From: Shinella sp. CPCC 101442
GTDB lineage: Bacteria > Pseudomonadota > Alphaproteobacteria > Rhizobiales > Rhizobiaceae
Assembly (NCBI RefSeq): GCF_024704725.1
Contig: NZ_JALIQS010000004.1
Span: 535,741-599,740 of the forward strand
Direction: 5' to 3'
DNA: 64,000 bases
Shown here in pieces: positions 56,797 through 64,000 of the stretch (the stretch's first letter is position 1; every line of letters begins with the position of its first letter). Under the pieces are notes generated by a model that worked only from the letters and a program-made list of their open reading frames with translations, was not told the origin of the DNA and made no database searches. The translations under genes and the position numbers were made by a program.

Positions 56797-57767
56797 ATCT
56801 TCCAGTCCAGCCAGTCGCGCATCAGACGGTGCGCGATGGCACCTTTCGGCGGTGGCGTGGTGGCGCCGGGTGTCGCGCCTGACATGGCGCTGCGCTCGAT
56901 CATGTCAGCCGTTTCCGCGCGGGTGAACCAGCGGCAATCCTCCAGTTCCGTCTCGTCGCGGCGGATGTGGAAGGAGATCGCCTCGGCATAGCAGCCGATC
57001 ATCAGGGAGTGCGGCATCGGCCAGGGCTGCGAAGCATGGTAGCGCACACGCCCCACCTTGATGCCGGATTCCTCCAGCGTCTCGCGGCGCACCGTGTGTT
57101 CGATCGTCTCACCCGGCTCCAGAAAGCCCGCGAGGCAGGAATACATGCCCGGCTGGAAGTGCGGCGAGCGGCCGAGCAGGCAGAGGTCCCGCTCGATATC
57201 GATGACCAGCATGATGGCGACCGGGTCGGTGCGCGGGAAGATCGTATGGCTGCACGCCTCGCAGACGCGGCGGTAGCCGCCGATCTCCGAGCGGGTCGGC
57301 GATCCGCATTTGCCGCAGAAGCGGTTGTTGCCGTTCCAGGTCATCAGGCTGGAGGCCTGCGCGAACTGGCCGAGCAGGTCGTCGTCGAGCATCTGCTGGC
57401 GATAGAGCGTGCGCCCGTCGGTGGCCTTCAGCGGCTCCTGCAGCGTCTCCGGGTCGGCGCGGACGGGGATCGCCAGCCGCGGCTCGCCGTTCTTGAGATA
57501 GCCGAGCAGAATGGATTCGTCCGGGATCGGGTCGAGTTCGGCAAGTTCATAGGGCGCAAAGAGCGGATCGATGATCTTCTCGTCATGCTTGACGACGAGC
57601 TTGCCGCCGGCAATCGCGAAGGCATGCACGTTTTCCGCCTTGAAGGCCTGTTCCAGGCAGTCTGCGGCGCGGTGTTCGGACTGGCGGTCGAGCGTGTTTT
57701 CCGCAAAGGCCACCATGGTGCTGGGTTCCGCATGCGGGCGATAAAGGTCGAAAAGCGATGGCTTCAT
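56793..57767 (-). CDS. nudC: NAD(+)/NADH diphosphatase (and RNA-decapping Nudix enzyme)
   Basis: A 324-residue Nudix protein. A zinc ribbon has Cys151-x2-Cys154 and Cys169-x2-Cys172, and the Nudix box GFLEPGETIEHTVRRETLEE is at about 214-233 with the catalytic Glu residues. The NudC signature SQPWPMPHSLM is at 246-256. The family hydrolyses NAD(H) to AMP and NMN(H) and removes NAD caps from RNA. Its ATG overlaps the stop of the HIT gene (ATGA), so both form one operon. Confidence 0.95.
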   Translation of the reverse strand: MKPSLFDLYRPHAEPSTMVAFAENTLDRQSEHRAADCLEQAFKAENVHAFAIAGGKLVVKHDEKIIDPLFAPYELAELDPIPDESILLGYLKNGEPRLAIPVRADPETLQEPLKATDGRTLYRQQMLDDDLLGQFAQASSLMTWNGNNRFCGKCGSPTRSEIGGYRRVCEACSHTIFPRTDPVAIMLVIDIERDLCLLGRSPHFQPGMYSCLAGFLEPGETIEHTVRRETLEESGIKVGRVRYHASQPWPMPHSLMIGCYAEAISFHIRRDETELEDCRWFTRAETADMIERSAMSGATPGATTPPPKGAIAHRLMRDWLDWKI

Positions 57768-58174
57768 GGGGTCAATGCGTCCAAAAGCTTGGCTGAAAAG
57801 GCCTTGGTTTCATCGGCCGAGCGCGGCTCGGCGGCGCCGAAGCCCCAGACGGGGCCGGGCCAATTGGGATCATCCTCGCTGCGGGCGATGACATGGACGT
57901 GAAGCTGACGCACGATGTTGCCGAGCGCCCCAACATTGATCTTCGTGGCGCCCGTCACGGTCTTCAGCGCCTCGGCGACAAGCGTCGTCTCGAAGGTCAG
58001 CATGGTCTGGTCGAGGGGGGTGAGATCGAAAATTTCGCAGACATCGGGGCGCTGCGGCACGAGAACCAGCCAGGGCCAGCGGCTGTCCTTCATCAGGCGC
58101 AGCTCGCACAGGCCGATCCTGGTCAGGAAGTCGCTGTCGCGCGCCAGCCGTTCGTCGGGTCGAAAATCGCTCAT
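57764..58174 (-). CDS. HIT-family protein
   Basis: A 136-residue protein with the histidine-triad motif in the variant form Gln-Leu-His-Val-His-Val-Ile. The second and third His, including the catalytic one, remain, while the first position is Gln. Such Q-variants occur in many HIT hydrolases that act on nucleotides. The start at 58174 is preceded by GGGAGAA; a start five codons upstream is not favoured. It is translated ahead of nudC. Confidence 0.8.
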   Translation of the reverse strand: MSDFRPDERLARDSDFLTRIGLCELRLMKDSRWPWLVLVPQRPDVCEIFDLTPLDQTMLTFETTLVAEALKTVTGATKINVGALGNIVRQLHVHVIARSEDDPNWPGPVWGFGAAEPRSADETKAFSAKLLDALTP

Positions 58175-58283
58175 CGGGTTCTCCCGCATGCTGTTATCAA
58201 CGATTCATGCCACGCGCCTGATTTCCCTCCAACAGTTTTTTGTAAGCCGCGCTTGCATTCGGATGGAATATTGCCGATATGGG

Positions 58284-58396
58284 GGACGGGAGGTTGGTGG
58301 TGGACGAGCCACTCGCCAACCGGGTCAGGTCCGGAAGGAAGCAGCCCCAACGAGCTCCGGCACGGGTCATCGTGCCAGCCTCCCACCTTACCGTCC
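58284..58396 (+). ncRNA. ffs: Signal recognition particle RNA (4.5S type)
   Basis: The canonical SRP core GGTCAGGTCCGGAAGGAAGC begins at 58323, in the apical loop that binds Ffh. The 5' strand from 58284 (GGACGG) pairs with 58391-58396 (CCGTCC) to close the long hairpin. It lies in the gap between the minus-strand HIT gene and dnaX. The ends are estimated from the pairing and could be off by some bases. Confidence 0.9.
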
Positions 58397-58445
58397 TGCT
58401 TCTGGCCGTCCTGTCGGGACAGACATTTGAATAACGGCAGGGTCG

Positions 58446-60326
58446 ATGAGCGACGAAACCTCTAAACCGTCCACCGAAAAGCCCGCCGCCTATCGCGTCC
58501 TTGCGCGAAAGTACCGGCCGAAGGATTTTTCGGATCTCATGGTCGGCCAGGAGCCGATGGTTCGCACGCTGACCAATGCGTTCGAGACCGGCCGTATCGC
58601 CCAGGCCTATATGCTGACTGGTGTTCGCGGGGTCGGCAAGACCACGACCGCCCGCATCCTCGCCCGCGCGCTGAACTACAAGACCTCTGAAATCGACAAG
58701 CCGACGATCGACCTCCGCGTGCCCGGCGAACATTGCCAGGCGATCATGGAAGGCCGCCATGTCGACGTCATCGAGATGGACGCCGCCTCCCATACGGGTA
58801 TCGACGATATCAGGGAGATCATCGAGCAGGTGCGCTACCGCCCGGTTTCGGCGCGCTACAAGGTCTATATCATCGACGAAGTGCACATGCTTTCGACGCA
58901 GGCCTTCAACGGCCTGTTGAAGACGCTCGAAGAGCCGCCGGAGCATGTGAAGTTCATTTTCGCGACGACGGAAATCCGTAAGGTTCCGATCACCGTTCTG
59001 TCGCGCTGCCAGCGTTTCGACCTGCGCCGCATCGGCGCTTCCGATCTCGTTGGCCTGTTCACCACCATTCTCGGCAAGGAAGGCGTCGAATTCGAGCCGG
59101 ATGCGCTCGCCATGGTCGCCCGCGCCGCCGAAGGCTCGGCCCGCGACGGCCTGTCGCTGCTCGATCAGGCGATTGCCCACGGCGCCGGCCGCGTCGAGGT
59201 CGATGCCGTGCGCTCCATGCTCGGCCTTGCCGACCGTGCCCGCATCGTCGATCTCTTCGAGCATATCGTGAAGGGCGATGCCGCCGCCGCACTTGCCGAA
59301 TTCGCCGCGCAATACGAGGCGGGCGCCAGCCCCTCCGTCGTGCTGACGGACCTTGCCGATTTCACCCATCTCGTCACCCGCATGAAATATGTGCCGGATG
59401 CCACGGGCGATCAGTCGCTGAGCGAGGTCGAGCGCGTGCGCGGTGTCGAATTCGCCAATACCATCGCGGTCACGGCGCTATCGCGCATGTGGCAGATGCT
59501 CCTGAAGGGCATTCCGGAAACCGAGGCCTCCAGCCGCCCGGCCGGTGCCGCCGAAATGGTTATCATCCGTCTTGCGCATGCCGCCAATCTTCCCTCGCCG
59601 GAGGATGCCGCGCGTCGTGTTGCGGAACTCTCCAGCGGCGAGGGCGGTGGCAACGGTTTTCGTGCACCGCAATCGGGCGGCAACGGTGGCCAGCCTTCGG
59701 CGCAGGCCTCGGTTTCAGCCATCGCGCGTCAGCCGGACTCGCCGGTTCGGGCCCAGGCGGGCGGCGGAACGGTTACCATGCTGCGCCCCGTGCCGCAGGC
59801 CGAACCCGTCGCGCAGCCGGTCGGCCGCATCGAGACCATGCCGGCCGTCCAGCCGGCGGCTGCGCCGAAAGTGCCGGTCAACTCGCTCTCCGATATCGCC
59901 GATCTCTGCACCAAGAACCGCGACATCCGCCTGCGGGCGCTGTTGCGCGCCTTCGTGCGGCCCGTCAGCGTCGAGGCCGGCAAGCTGGAAATCAGCCTGA
60001 CGGATGATGCGCCGAAATCGCTGGTTGCCGACCTTTCCAACCGGCTCCAGGAATGGACCGGCATGCGTTGGCTGGTCATCCTGTCGCGCGAGGCCGGTGG
60101 GCCGACGCTCTCCGAAGCCGAGACGATGGCGCAGGAAGCCCGTGTCGCCGATGCGCGCCAGGACCCTGACGTTGCGGCCATCCTGCAGCGCTTTCCCGGC
60201 GCCAAGATCACCGACGTGCGCATAAAGGTGCAGGAAACCGAAGAGGAGGCCGAGACCGTCGAGGTCGCGGCCGCAGCGGAATCCGCCGAGGGCGATATTT
60301 TGCCCGGCGACGACATCGAACACTAA
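58446..60326 (+). CDS. dnaX: DNA polymerase III subunits gamma and tau
   Basis: A 626-residue clamp-loader ATPase. It has the [19 protein letters not shown] start, Walker [11 protein letters not shown] near residue 60, Walker B IIDEVHML near 140, the SRC motif [12 protein letters not shown] and a Pro/Gln-rich linker followed by the tau domain. The region between Walker A and B has only one cysteine ([10 protein letters not shown]), where E. coli DnaX has a four-Cys zinc module. This loss appears typical of rhizobial DnaX. No clear slippery frameshift sequence was recognised. A small binding site GCAGGG precedes the ATG. Confidence 0.95.
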   Translation: MSDETSKPSTEKPAAYRVLARKYRPKDFSDLMVGQEPMVRTLTNAFETGRIAQAYMLTGVRGVGKTTTARILARALNYKTSEIDKPTIDLRVPGEHCQAIMEGRHVDVIEMDAASHTGIDDIREIIEQVRYRPVSARYKVYIIDEVHMLSTQAFNGLLKTLEEPPEHVKFIFATTEIRKVPITVLSRCQRFDLRRIGASDLVGLFTTILGKEGVEFEPDALAMVARAAEGSARDGLSLLDQAIAHGAGRVEVDAVRSMLGLADRARIVDLFEHIVKGDAAAALAEFAAQYEAGASPSVVLTDLADFTHLVTRMKYVPDATGDQSLSEVERVRGVEFANTIAVTALSRMWQMLLKGIPETEASSRPAGAAEMVIIRLAHAANLPSPEDAARRVAELSSGEGGGNGFRAPQSGGNGGQPSAQASVSAIARQPDSPVRAQAGGGTVTMLRPVPQAEPVAQPVGRIETMPAVQPAAAPKVPVNSLSDIADLCTKNRDIRLRALLRAFVRPVSVEAGKLEISLTDDAPKSLVADLSNRLQEWTGMRWLVILSREAGGPTLSEAETMAQEARVADARQDPDVAAILQRFPGAKITDVRIKVQETEEEAETVEVAAAAESAEGDILPGDDIEH

Positions 60327-60352
60327 TATCAAGCAAAAAAGAGGAGAGACCG

Positions 60353-60676
60353 ATGCGCGACATCATGGGCATGATGGGCAAGGTCAAGGAAATGCAGGCC
60401 AAGATGGAGAAGATGCAGGAGGAGATCGCCGCTCTCGAGGTGAACGGCACCTCCGGCGGCGGTCTCGTCTCCGTCACGCTCGACGGCAAGGGCAATCTCA
60501 AGGGCTTGAAGATCGATCCCTCGCTCTTCAAGGAAGACGACGTCGAAATCCTCGAGGACCTGATCGTCGCCGCCCACAAGGACGCCAAGGACAAGGCTGA
60601 GGCCGAAACCGCCGAACGCACCAAGGCGCTGACCGCCGGCCTGCCGATCCCGCCCGGCTTCAAACTGCCGTTCTGA
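60353..60676 (+). CDS. ybaB: YbaB/EbfC nucleoid-associated protein
   Basis: A 107-residue DNA-binding protein, helical at both ends with a central beta-sheet. It begins [21 protein letters not shown] and has [20 protein letters not shown] and the ending PPGFKLPF typical of the family. It follows dnaX by 26 bases, the usual dnaX-ybaB order, with GAGGAGAG before the ATG. It binds DNA as a dimer and is linked to recombination. Confidence 0.95.
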   Translation: MRDIMGMMGKVKEMQAKMEKMQEEIAALEVNGTSGGGLVSVTLDGKGNLKGLKIDPSLFKEDDVEILEDLIVAAHKDAKDKAEAETAERTKALTAGLPIPPGFKLPF

Positions 60677-60712
60677 TGTTGTAGGGTTCGGGCTTCCCGA
60701 GGAGGAATTCCG

Positions 60713-61324
60713 ATGAGCCTGATGACCCTGCTTGTCTTTGCCGGCGCGCTGATGATGGCAGCCGGTTCACCCGGTCCGAGCATTGCGGCGCTCGTTGCCC
60801 GCGTGCTCTCTCGCGGGCCGAAGGACGTAATGCCCTTCCTCGCCGCCATGTGGATCGGCGAGGGTGTCTGGCTCACCTTTGCCGTGCTTGGCCTTGCGGC
60901 GATTGCGGAAACCTTCCACACCGCCTTCGTCGTTATCAAGTGGCTCGGCGTTGCCTATCTGCTCTATCTCGCCTGGAAAATGTGGTTCGCGCCGACGGAA
61001 ACCGGCGACGAGACGCTGCCCGAGGCGCGCTCGGGCGCAAAACTGTTCTTCGCCGGGCTGACCGTGACACTCGGCAATCCCAAGATCATGATGTTCTACG
61101 TCGCACTCTTGCCGGCGATCATCGATCTCGGCGCCGTCACGCTGGTCGGCTGGGCCGAACTGGTCGTCACCATGTTCGTCGTGCTCGTGGCGATCGATCT
61201 CGCCTGGGTCTTCCTCGCGTCCCGCGCCCGCCTCTTCCTGAAGAGCCCGCGCGCCGTGCGCATCGCCAACCGCCTCAGTGCCGGCACCATGGCCGGAGCC
61301 GCCGCGGCGATCGCCGCGCGCTGA
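60713..61324 (+). CDS. LysE/RhtB-family amino-acid exporter
   Basis: A 203-residue inner-membrane protein with six predicted helices. The start LMTLLVFAGALMMAAGSPGPS carries the PGPS motif of LysE/RhtB exporters. The middle helices include LGVAYLLYLAWKMW and the later GLTVTLGNPKIMMFYVALLP. The family exports amino acids such as homoserine or lysine; the substrate is unknown. It starts 36 bases after ybaB and its stop codon abuts the convergent MOSC gene with no gap. Confidence 0.85.
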   Translation: MSLMTLLVFAGALMMAAGSPGPSIAALVARVLSRGPKDVMPFLAAMWIGEGVWLTFAVLGLAAIAETFHTAFVVIKWLGVAYLLYLAWKMWFAPTETGDETLPEARSGAKLFFAGLTVTLGNPKIMMFYVALLPAIIDLGAVTLVGWAELVVTMFVVLVAIDLAWVFLASRARLFLKSPRAVRIANRLSAGTMAGAAAAIAAR

Positions 61325-61939
61325 TCAGCCGGTGAGTGCTGCGCGCAGCTTGTCGTTGATCGGGGCAGCGAGATAGCGGATACGGTCGTCCTCGGAAATG
61401 TTCCTGCCGTAGGTACGCAGCAGTTCCGGCATGGTGACGGGCTCGCCGTGAAAAGGCGTATAGGTCACGGCATCGCCGGCCTGGATCACGCCGTCGCGCA
61501 GCACGCGGCAGTAAAAGCCCGGCCGGCCGGCCTGCATGAAACGTCGGGCGAAACCCGGATCGCCCATGGTTGCCGTCAGTGTGTTGCAGGGAATGCGCGT
61601 CGAGGTGACTTCCAGGAGCACGCTCTCGGTCTCGAACCGGTCGCCGACGGAAACGCTGCGGCTGTCGATGCTTTCGATCACGAGGTTTTCGCCGAAGGTG
61701 CCGGGTACGATCGTGCGGCCCAAGTCCTTCGACCACCAGTCGAGGTCCACGGAGCCGAGGCCGTAGACGGCCTGCTCGGGGCCGCCATGGTGTTTGCGGT
61801 TGCAGATGGCATCGCCCAGAAGTCCTTCGCGGTCGACGACGATGGCGGCATCGGTCGGCGTCTTGAAAATGCCGGTCTTGTAGGTTTTGCCGGGCATTGG
61901 ACGGGCGACGCCCGTGCACACCGCGAGGATTTTGATCAA
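61325..61939 (-). CDS. MOSC-domain protein
   Basis: A 204-residue soluble protein with the MOSC core GLLGDAICNRKHHGGPEQAVY and GTFGENLVIESIDSRSVSVGDRFE, followed by STRIPCNTL in which Cys107 region corresponds to the cofactor cysteine. The family comprises pterin-molybdenum-dependent enzymes related to YiiM and bisulfite-type reductases. It faces lysE and diverges from recR, so it is probably monocistronic. Confidence 0.75.
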   Translation of the reverse strand: MIKILAVCTGVARPMPGKTYKTGIFKTPTDAAIVVDREGLLGDAICNRKHHGGPEQAVYGLGSVDLDWWSKDLGRTIVPGTFGENLVIESIDSRSVSVGDRFETESVLLEVTSTRIPCNTLTATMGDPGFARRFMQAGRPGFYCRVLRDGVIQAGDAVTYTPFHGEPVTMPELLRTYGRNISEDDRIRYLAAPINDKLRAALTG

Positions 61940-61991
61940 GCGTCGAACTCCCGAGATTCCGTTTCCCCTTGATATGGGCTAGATACCGGCA

Positions 61992-62597
61992 ATGGCAAAA
62001 CGAGTCACCGGCCCCGAAATCGAAAAACTCATCCAGCTTCTGGCCAAGGTGCCGGGCCTCGGGCCGCGCTCGGCGCGGCGCGCCGCGCTCCATCTCGTCA
62101 AGAAGAAGGACCAGCTGCTTGGCCCGCTCGCCGAAGCGATGGGCGAGGCGCATCGCAAGGTGCGCATCTGCTCGTGCTGCGGCAATGTCGACACGAGCGA
62201 TCCCTGCACGGTCTGCACGGACGTGCGCCGTGACCACACGATGATCATCGTCGTCGAGGACGTTTCCGACCTCTGGGCGCTGGAGCGCGCCGGCGCCATG
62301 AACGCCGCCTATCATGTGCTCGGCGGCACGCTGTCGCCGCTCGACGGCGTCGGTCCTGACGATCTCAACATCCGCGGCCTCGTCGACCGGGTGGCCAAGG
62401 GCGGCGTGCGGGAATTGATCATCGCCGTCAATGCCACCGTCGAGGGTCAGACGACGGCGCATTACATCACCGACCAGCTTGCGGGCCTCGACGTGAAGAT
62501 CACGCGGCTTGCCCATGGCGTGCCCGTCGGCGGCGAGCTCGATTATCTCGACGAAGGCACGTTGACGGCCGCGCTCCGCGCCCGAACCGCAATCTGA
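61992..62597 (+). CDS. recR: Recombination protein RecR
   Basis: A 201-residue protein of the RecFOR pathway. The N-terminal helix-hairpin-helix [17 protein letters not shown] binds DNA, the zinc finger has Cys60, Cys63, Cys72 and Cys75, and the Toprim domain follows ([19 protein letters not shown]). The C-terminal Walker-like motif has [18 protein letters not shown]. It is usually next to ybaB; here the lysE and MOSC genes lie between. Confidence 0.95.
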   Translation: MAKRVTGPEIEKLIQLLAKVPGLGPRSARRAALHLVKKKDQLLGPLAEAMGEAHRKVRICSCCGNVDTSDPCTVCTDVRRDHTMIIVVEDVSDLWALERAGAMNAAYHVLGGTLSPLDGVGPDDLNIRGLVDRVAKGGVRELIIAVNATVEGQTTAHYITDQLAGLDVKITRLAHGVPVGGELDYLDEGTLTAALRARTAI

Positions 62598-62609
62598 AGG
62601 AGACCGATC

Positions 62610-63863
62610 TTGAGCATTCGCAAAGCCTTCAAGGCCTCCGTCGGCATAGCGCTGTTTTCCCTCGCTCTCGCGCTGCCGGCAGCGGCCGCGTCCAAGGCCG
62701 AGGTAGAAAAAATGTTCCGCGCCTGGATCGACAAGGATCTCTGGCCGGCGGCTCAGAAAACCGGCGTCAGCGAAAAGACTTTTCGCGCGGCTATGGAGGG
62801 CGTAACGCTCAACTGGGACCTGCCCGATCTCGTGCCGCCGGGCTCCAAGCCGAAGAAGGAGCAGGCGCAGAGCCAGGCGGAGTTTTCCTCGCCCGGCGCC
62901 TATTTTTCGGAAAAGCGCTTGCAGGGGCTGGCGGGAACGGGTCGTGGTCTTGCCAAGACCCACGCATCGACGCTGCGCAAGATCGAGCAGAGGTTCGGCG
63001 TTCCCGGCGAGATCGTCGTTGCCGTCTGGGGCCGTGAATCCGGTTTCGGCAGCGCGAAGATCCCCTATTCGGCGGTCGAGGTGCTCGCGACAAAGGCCTT
63101 CATGTCGACGCGCAAGGATCTCTTCCGCAAGGAGCTGATCGCCGCGCTGCACATCGTCGATGGTGGTGACCGGACGGTGGCGCAACTGAAGGGCTCCTGG
63201 GCCGGCGCGCTCGGCCAGCCGCAGTTCATGCCGACCAGCTACCTGCAATATGCCGTCGATTTCGATGGTGATGGCGTGCGCGACATCTGGGGTTCGGTGC
63301 CGGACAGTCTTGCCTCCATCGCCAATTACCTCGCGAAAAAGGGTTGGCAGGCCGGCCGTGGCTGGGGCTACGAGGTCTCCATTCCCTCGGGCGTTTCCTG
63401 TGCGCAGGAAGGGCCTGATCTCGCCAAGCCGATCTCGGCCTGGGCATCGACGGGTATCACGCGTATTTCCGGCAAGGGCTTTCCGGGCAGCGAGAGCAAG
63501 GCCTCCGGCATGATGCTCGTTCCGGCCGGTACGCATGGGCCGGAATTCATCGTCACGCCGAATTTCTACGTGCTGAAGGAATACAACAACTCCGACCTCT
63601 ACGCGCTCTTCCTGGGCAATCTCGCTGACCGTATCGCCTATGGCAGCGGGCCGTTCCAGGGGGCTTGGGGCGATGTCGGAAAGATGCTGCGCTCGGATGT
63701 GCTCGCCATGCAGAAGGCACTGGTCGCCAAGGGTTACGATGTCGGCAAGGTCGATGGCCTGCCGGGCTACAAGACCCGCCGCTCGCTGGGCGACTGGCAG
63801 GCCAAAAGCGGCCTTGCGCCGACGTGCTATCCGGATGCATCGCTGAAATCCAAGCTGCGGTAG
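62610..63863 (+). CDS. Lytic murein transglycosylase, MltB type, with peptidoglycan-binding tail
   Basis: A 417-residue exported protein starting at TTG, supported by GAAGGAG seven bases upstream. It has a signal peptide (cleavage near AAA|SK, residue 27) without a lipobox, an SLT_2 (MltB) catalytic domain with the acid Glu143 in WGRESGFGSAKI, and PQFMPTSYLQYAVDFDGDGVRDIWG near residue 205. The C-terminal 65 residues form a peptidoglycan-binding domain (LRSDVLAMQKALVAKGYDVG). It cleaves glycan strands with anhydromuramic acid formation. It begins 12 bases after recR. Confidence 0.9.
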   Translation: MSIRKAFKASVGIALFSLALALPAAAASKAEVEKMFRAWIDKDLWPAAQKTGVSEKTFRAAMEGVTLNWDLPDLVPPGSKPKKEQAQSQAEFSSPGAYFSEKRLQGLAGTGRGLAKTHASTLRKIEQRFGVPGEIVVAVWGRESGFGSAKIPYSAVEVLATKAFMSTRKDLFRKELIAALHIVDGGDRTVAQLKGSWAGALGQPQFMPTSYLQYAVDFDGDGVRDIWGSVPDSLASIANYLAKKGWQAGRGWGYEVSIPSGVSCAQEGPDLAKPISAWASTGITRISGKGFPGSESKASGMMLVPAGTHGPEFIVTPNFYVLKEYNNSDLYALFLGNLADRIAYGSGPFQGAWGDVGKMLRSDVLAMQKALVAKGYDVGKVDGLPGYKTRRSLGDWQAKSGLAPTCYPDASLKSKLR

Positions 63864-63875
63864 GCGCTCTGTCGC

Positions 63876-64000
63876 TCAGTGCATATCCATCTGCCGCTTG
63901 AAGCGTTCGTATTCATGCGGAACGATGGTCTGGCGTTCGATCATGCGGTGCACGCGCGGATCTTCGGCTCCACTGTGCAACTGGCGTAGTTTCTCGCCGT
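63876..64000 (-). CDS. 3' end of an unknown gene (5' part outside the window)
   Basis: The frame ending at TGA 63876-63878 on the minus strand reads GEKLRQLHSGAEDPRVHRM, then IERQTIVPHEYERFKRQMDM and a final His. The last 41 residues are hydrophilic and basic with typical coding composition for this genome. I do not recognise the family. It is convergent with the lytic transglycosylase gene by 12 bases. Confidence 0.6.
   Translation of the reverse strand, partial: GEKLRQLHSGAEDPRVHRMIERQTIVPHEYERFKRQMDMH

Noticed and set aside
58446-60326. Programmed frameshift site for gamma production in dnaX
   Set aside because: No A-rich slippery heptamer like the E. coli A AAA AAG followed by a stem was seen in the expected middle part of the gene.

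Overview
This 64 kb window is high-GC alphaproteobacterial DNA, most likely chromosomal sequence from the order Rhizobiales (Rhizobium, Agrobacterium or Shinella-like). The conserved run murA, DUF2948, hisD, UPF0262, low-molecular-weight phosphatase, infA, maf, yacG, tRNA-Phe and the block kdsB, prephenate dehydratase, nudC, HIT, ffs, dnaX, ybaB, recR are typical of that order. Genus is not fixed by anything I can see.

Layout. 1-0.9 kb: a tandem array of small secreted-protein genes, two copies nearly identical. 1.05-3.6 kb: a cyanide-insensitive-type cytochrome bd oxidase operon (cydA, cydB, small DUF2474 subunit). 3.8-6.9 kb: chorismate mutase, galE, a P-loop ATPase and an aminotransferase. 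7.1-20.7 kb: a surface-polysaccharide region with divergent and convergent genes: an alpha/beta hydrolase, a very large GT2-GT4 glycosyltransferase, a periplasmic alginate-lyase-family protein, a second GT2 enzyme, UDP-glucose dehydrogenase, a capsule-type transferase and a secreted RTX/beta-helix protein. It is followed by about 0.65 kb of decayed sequence beside tRNA-Phe. 21.3-27.4 kb: the conserved minus-strand housekeeping operon. 27.5-29.5 kb: tRNA-Thr and a second RTX protein. 29.7-34.4 kb: an AraC regulator divergent from a NepI-like exporter, a membrane protein, an FAH-family enzyme and an Lrp/AsnC regulator. 34.5-45.1 kb: a leucine/isovalerate degradation operon with a fused indolepyruvate ferredoxin oxidoreductase at its head. 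45.2-52.7 kb: pbpC and a giant alpha-2-macroglobulin-like protein, with a CtrA-type box upstream. 53.2-64 kb: an AEC transporter, a membrane-anchored cytochrome c, kdsB, prephenate dehydratase, nudC, HIT, SRP RNA, dnaX, ybaB, a LysE exporter, a MOSC protein, recR, a lytic transglycosylase and the 3' end of an unknown gene.

How the genes fit together. galE and ugd could supply UDP-galactose and UDP-glucuronate to the three transferases of the 7-17 kb region, while the lyase-family protein and the RTX beta-helix protein look like polysaccharide-processing partners. No polymerase, flippase or priming transferase is in the window, so the locus must depend on genes elsewhere. The 34-45 kb operon can carry leucine carbon from isovaleryl-CoA to acetyl-CoA and acetoacetate; the oxidoreductase probably handles a 2-oxo acid in the same setting. 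The A2M-pbpC pair is the classical bacterial periplasmic protease-trap and peptidoglycan-repair unit. The best candidate for something undescribed is the polysaccharide region (7.1-20.7 kb). All functional calls come from reading motifs by eye; no database search was possible.
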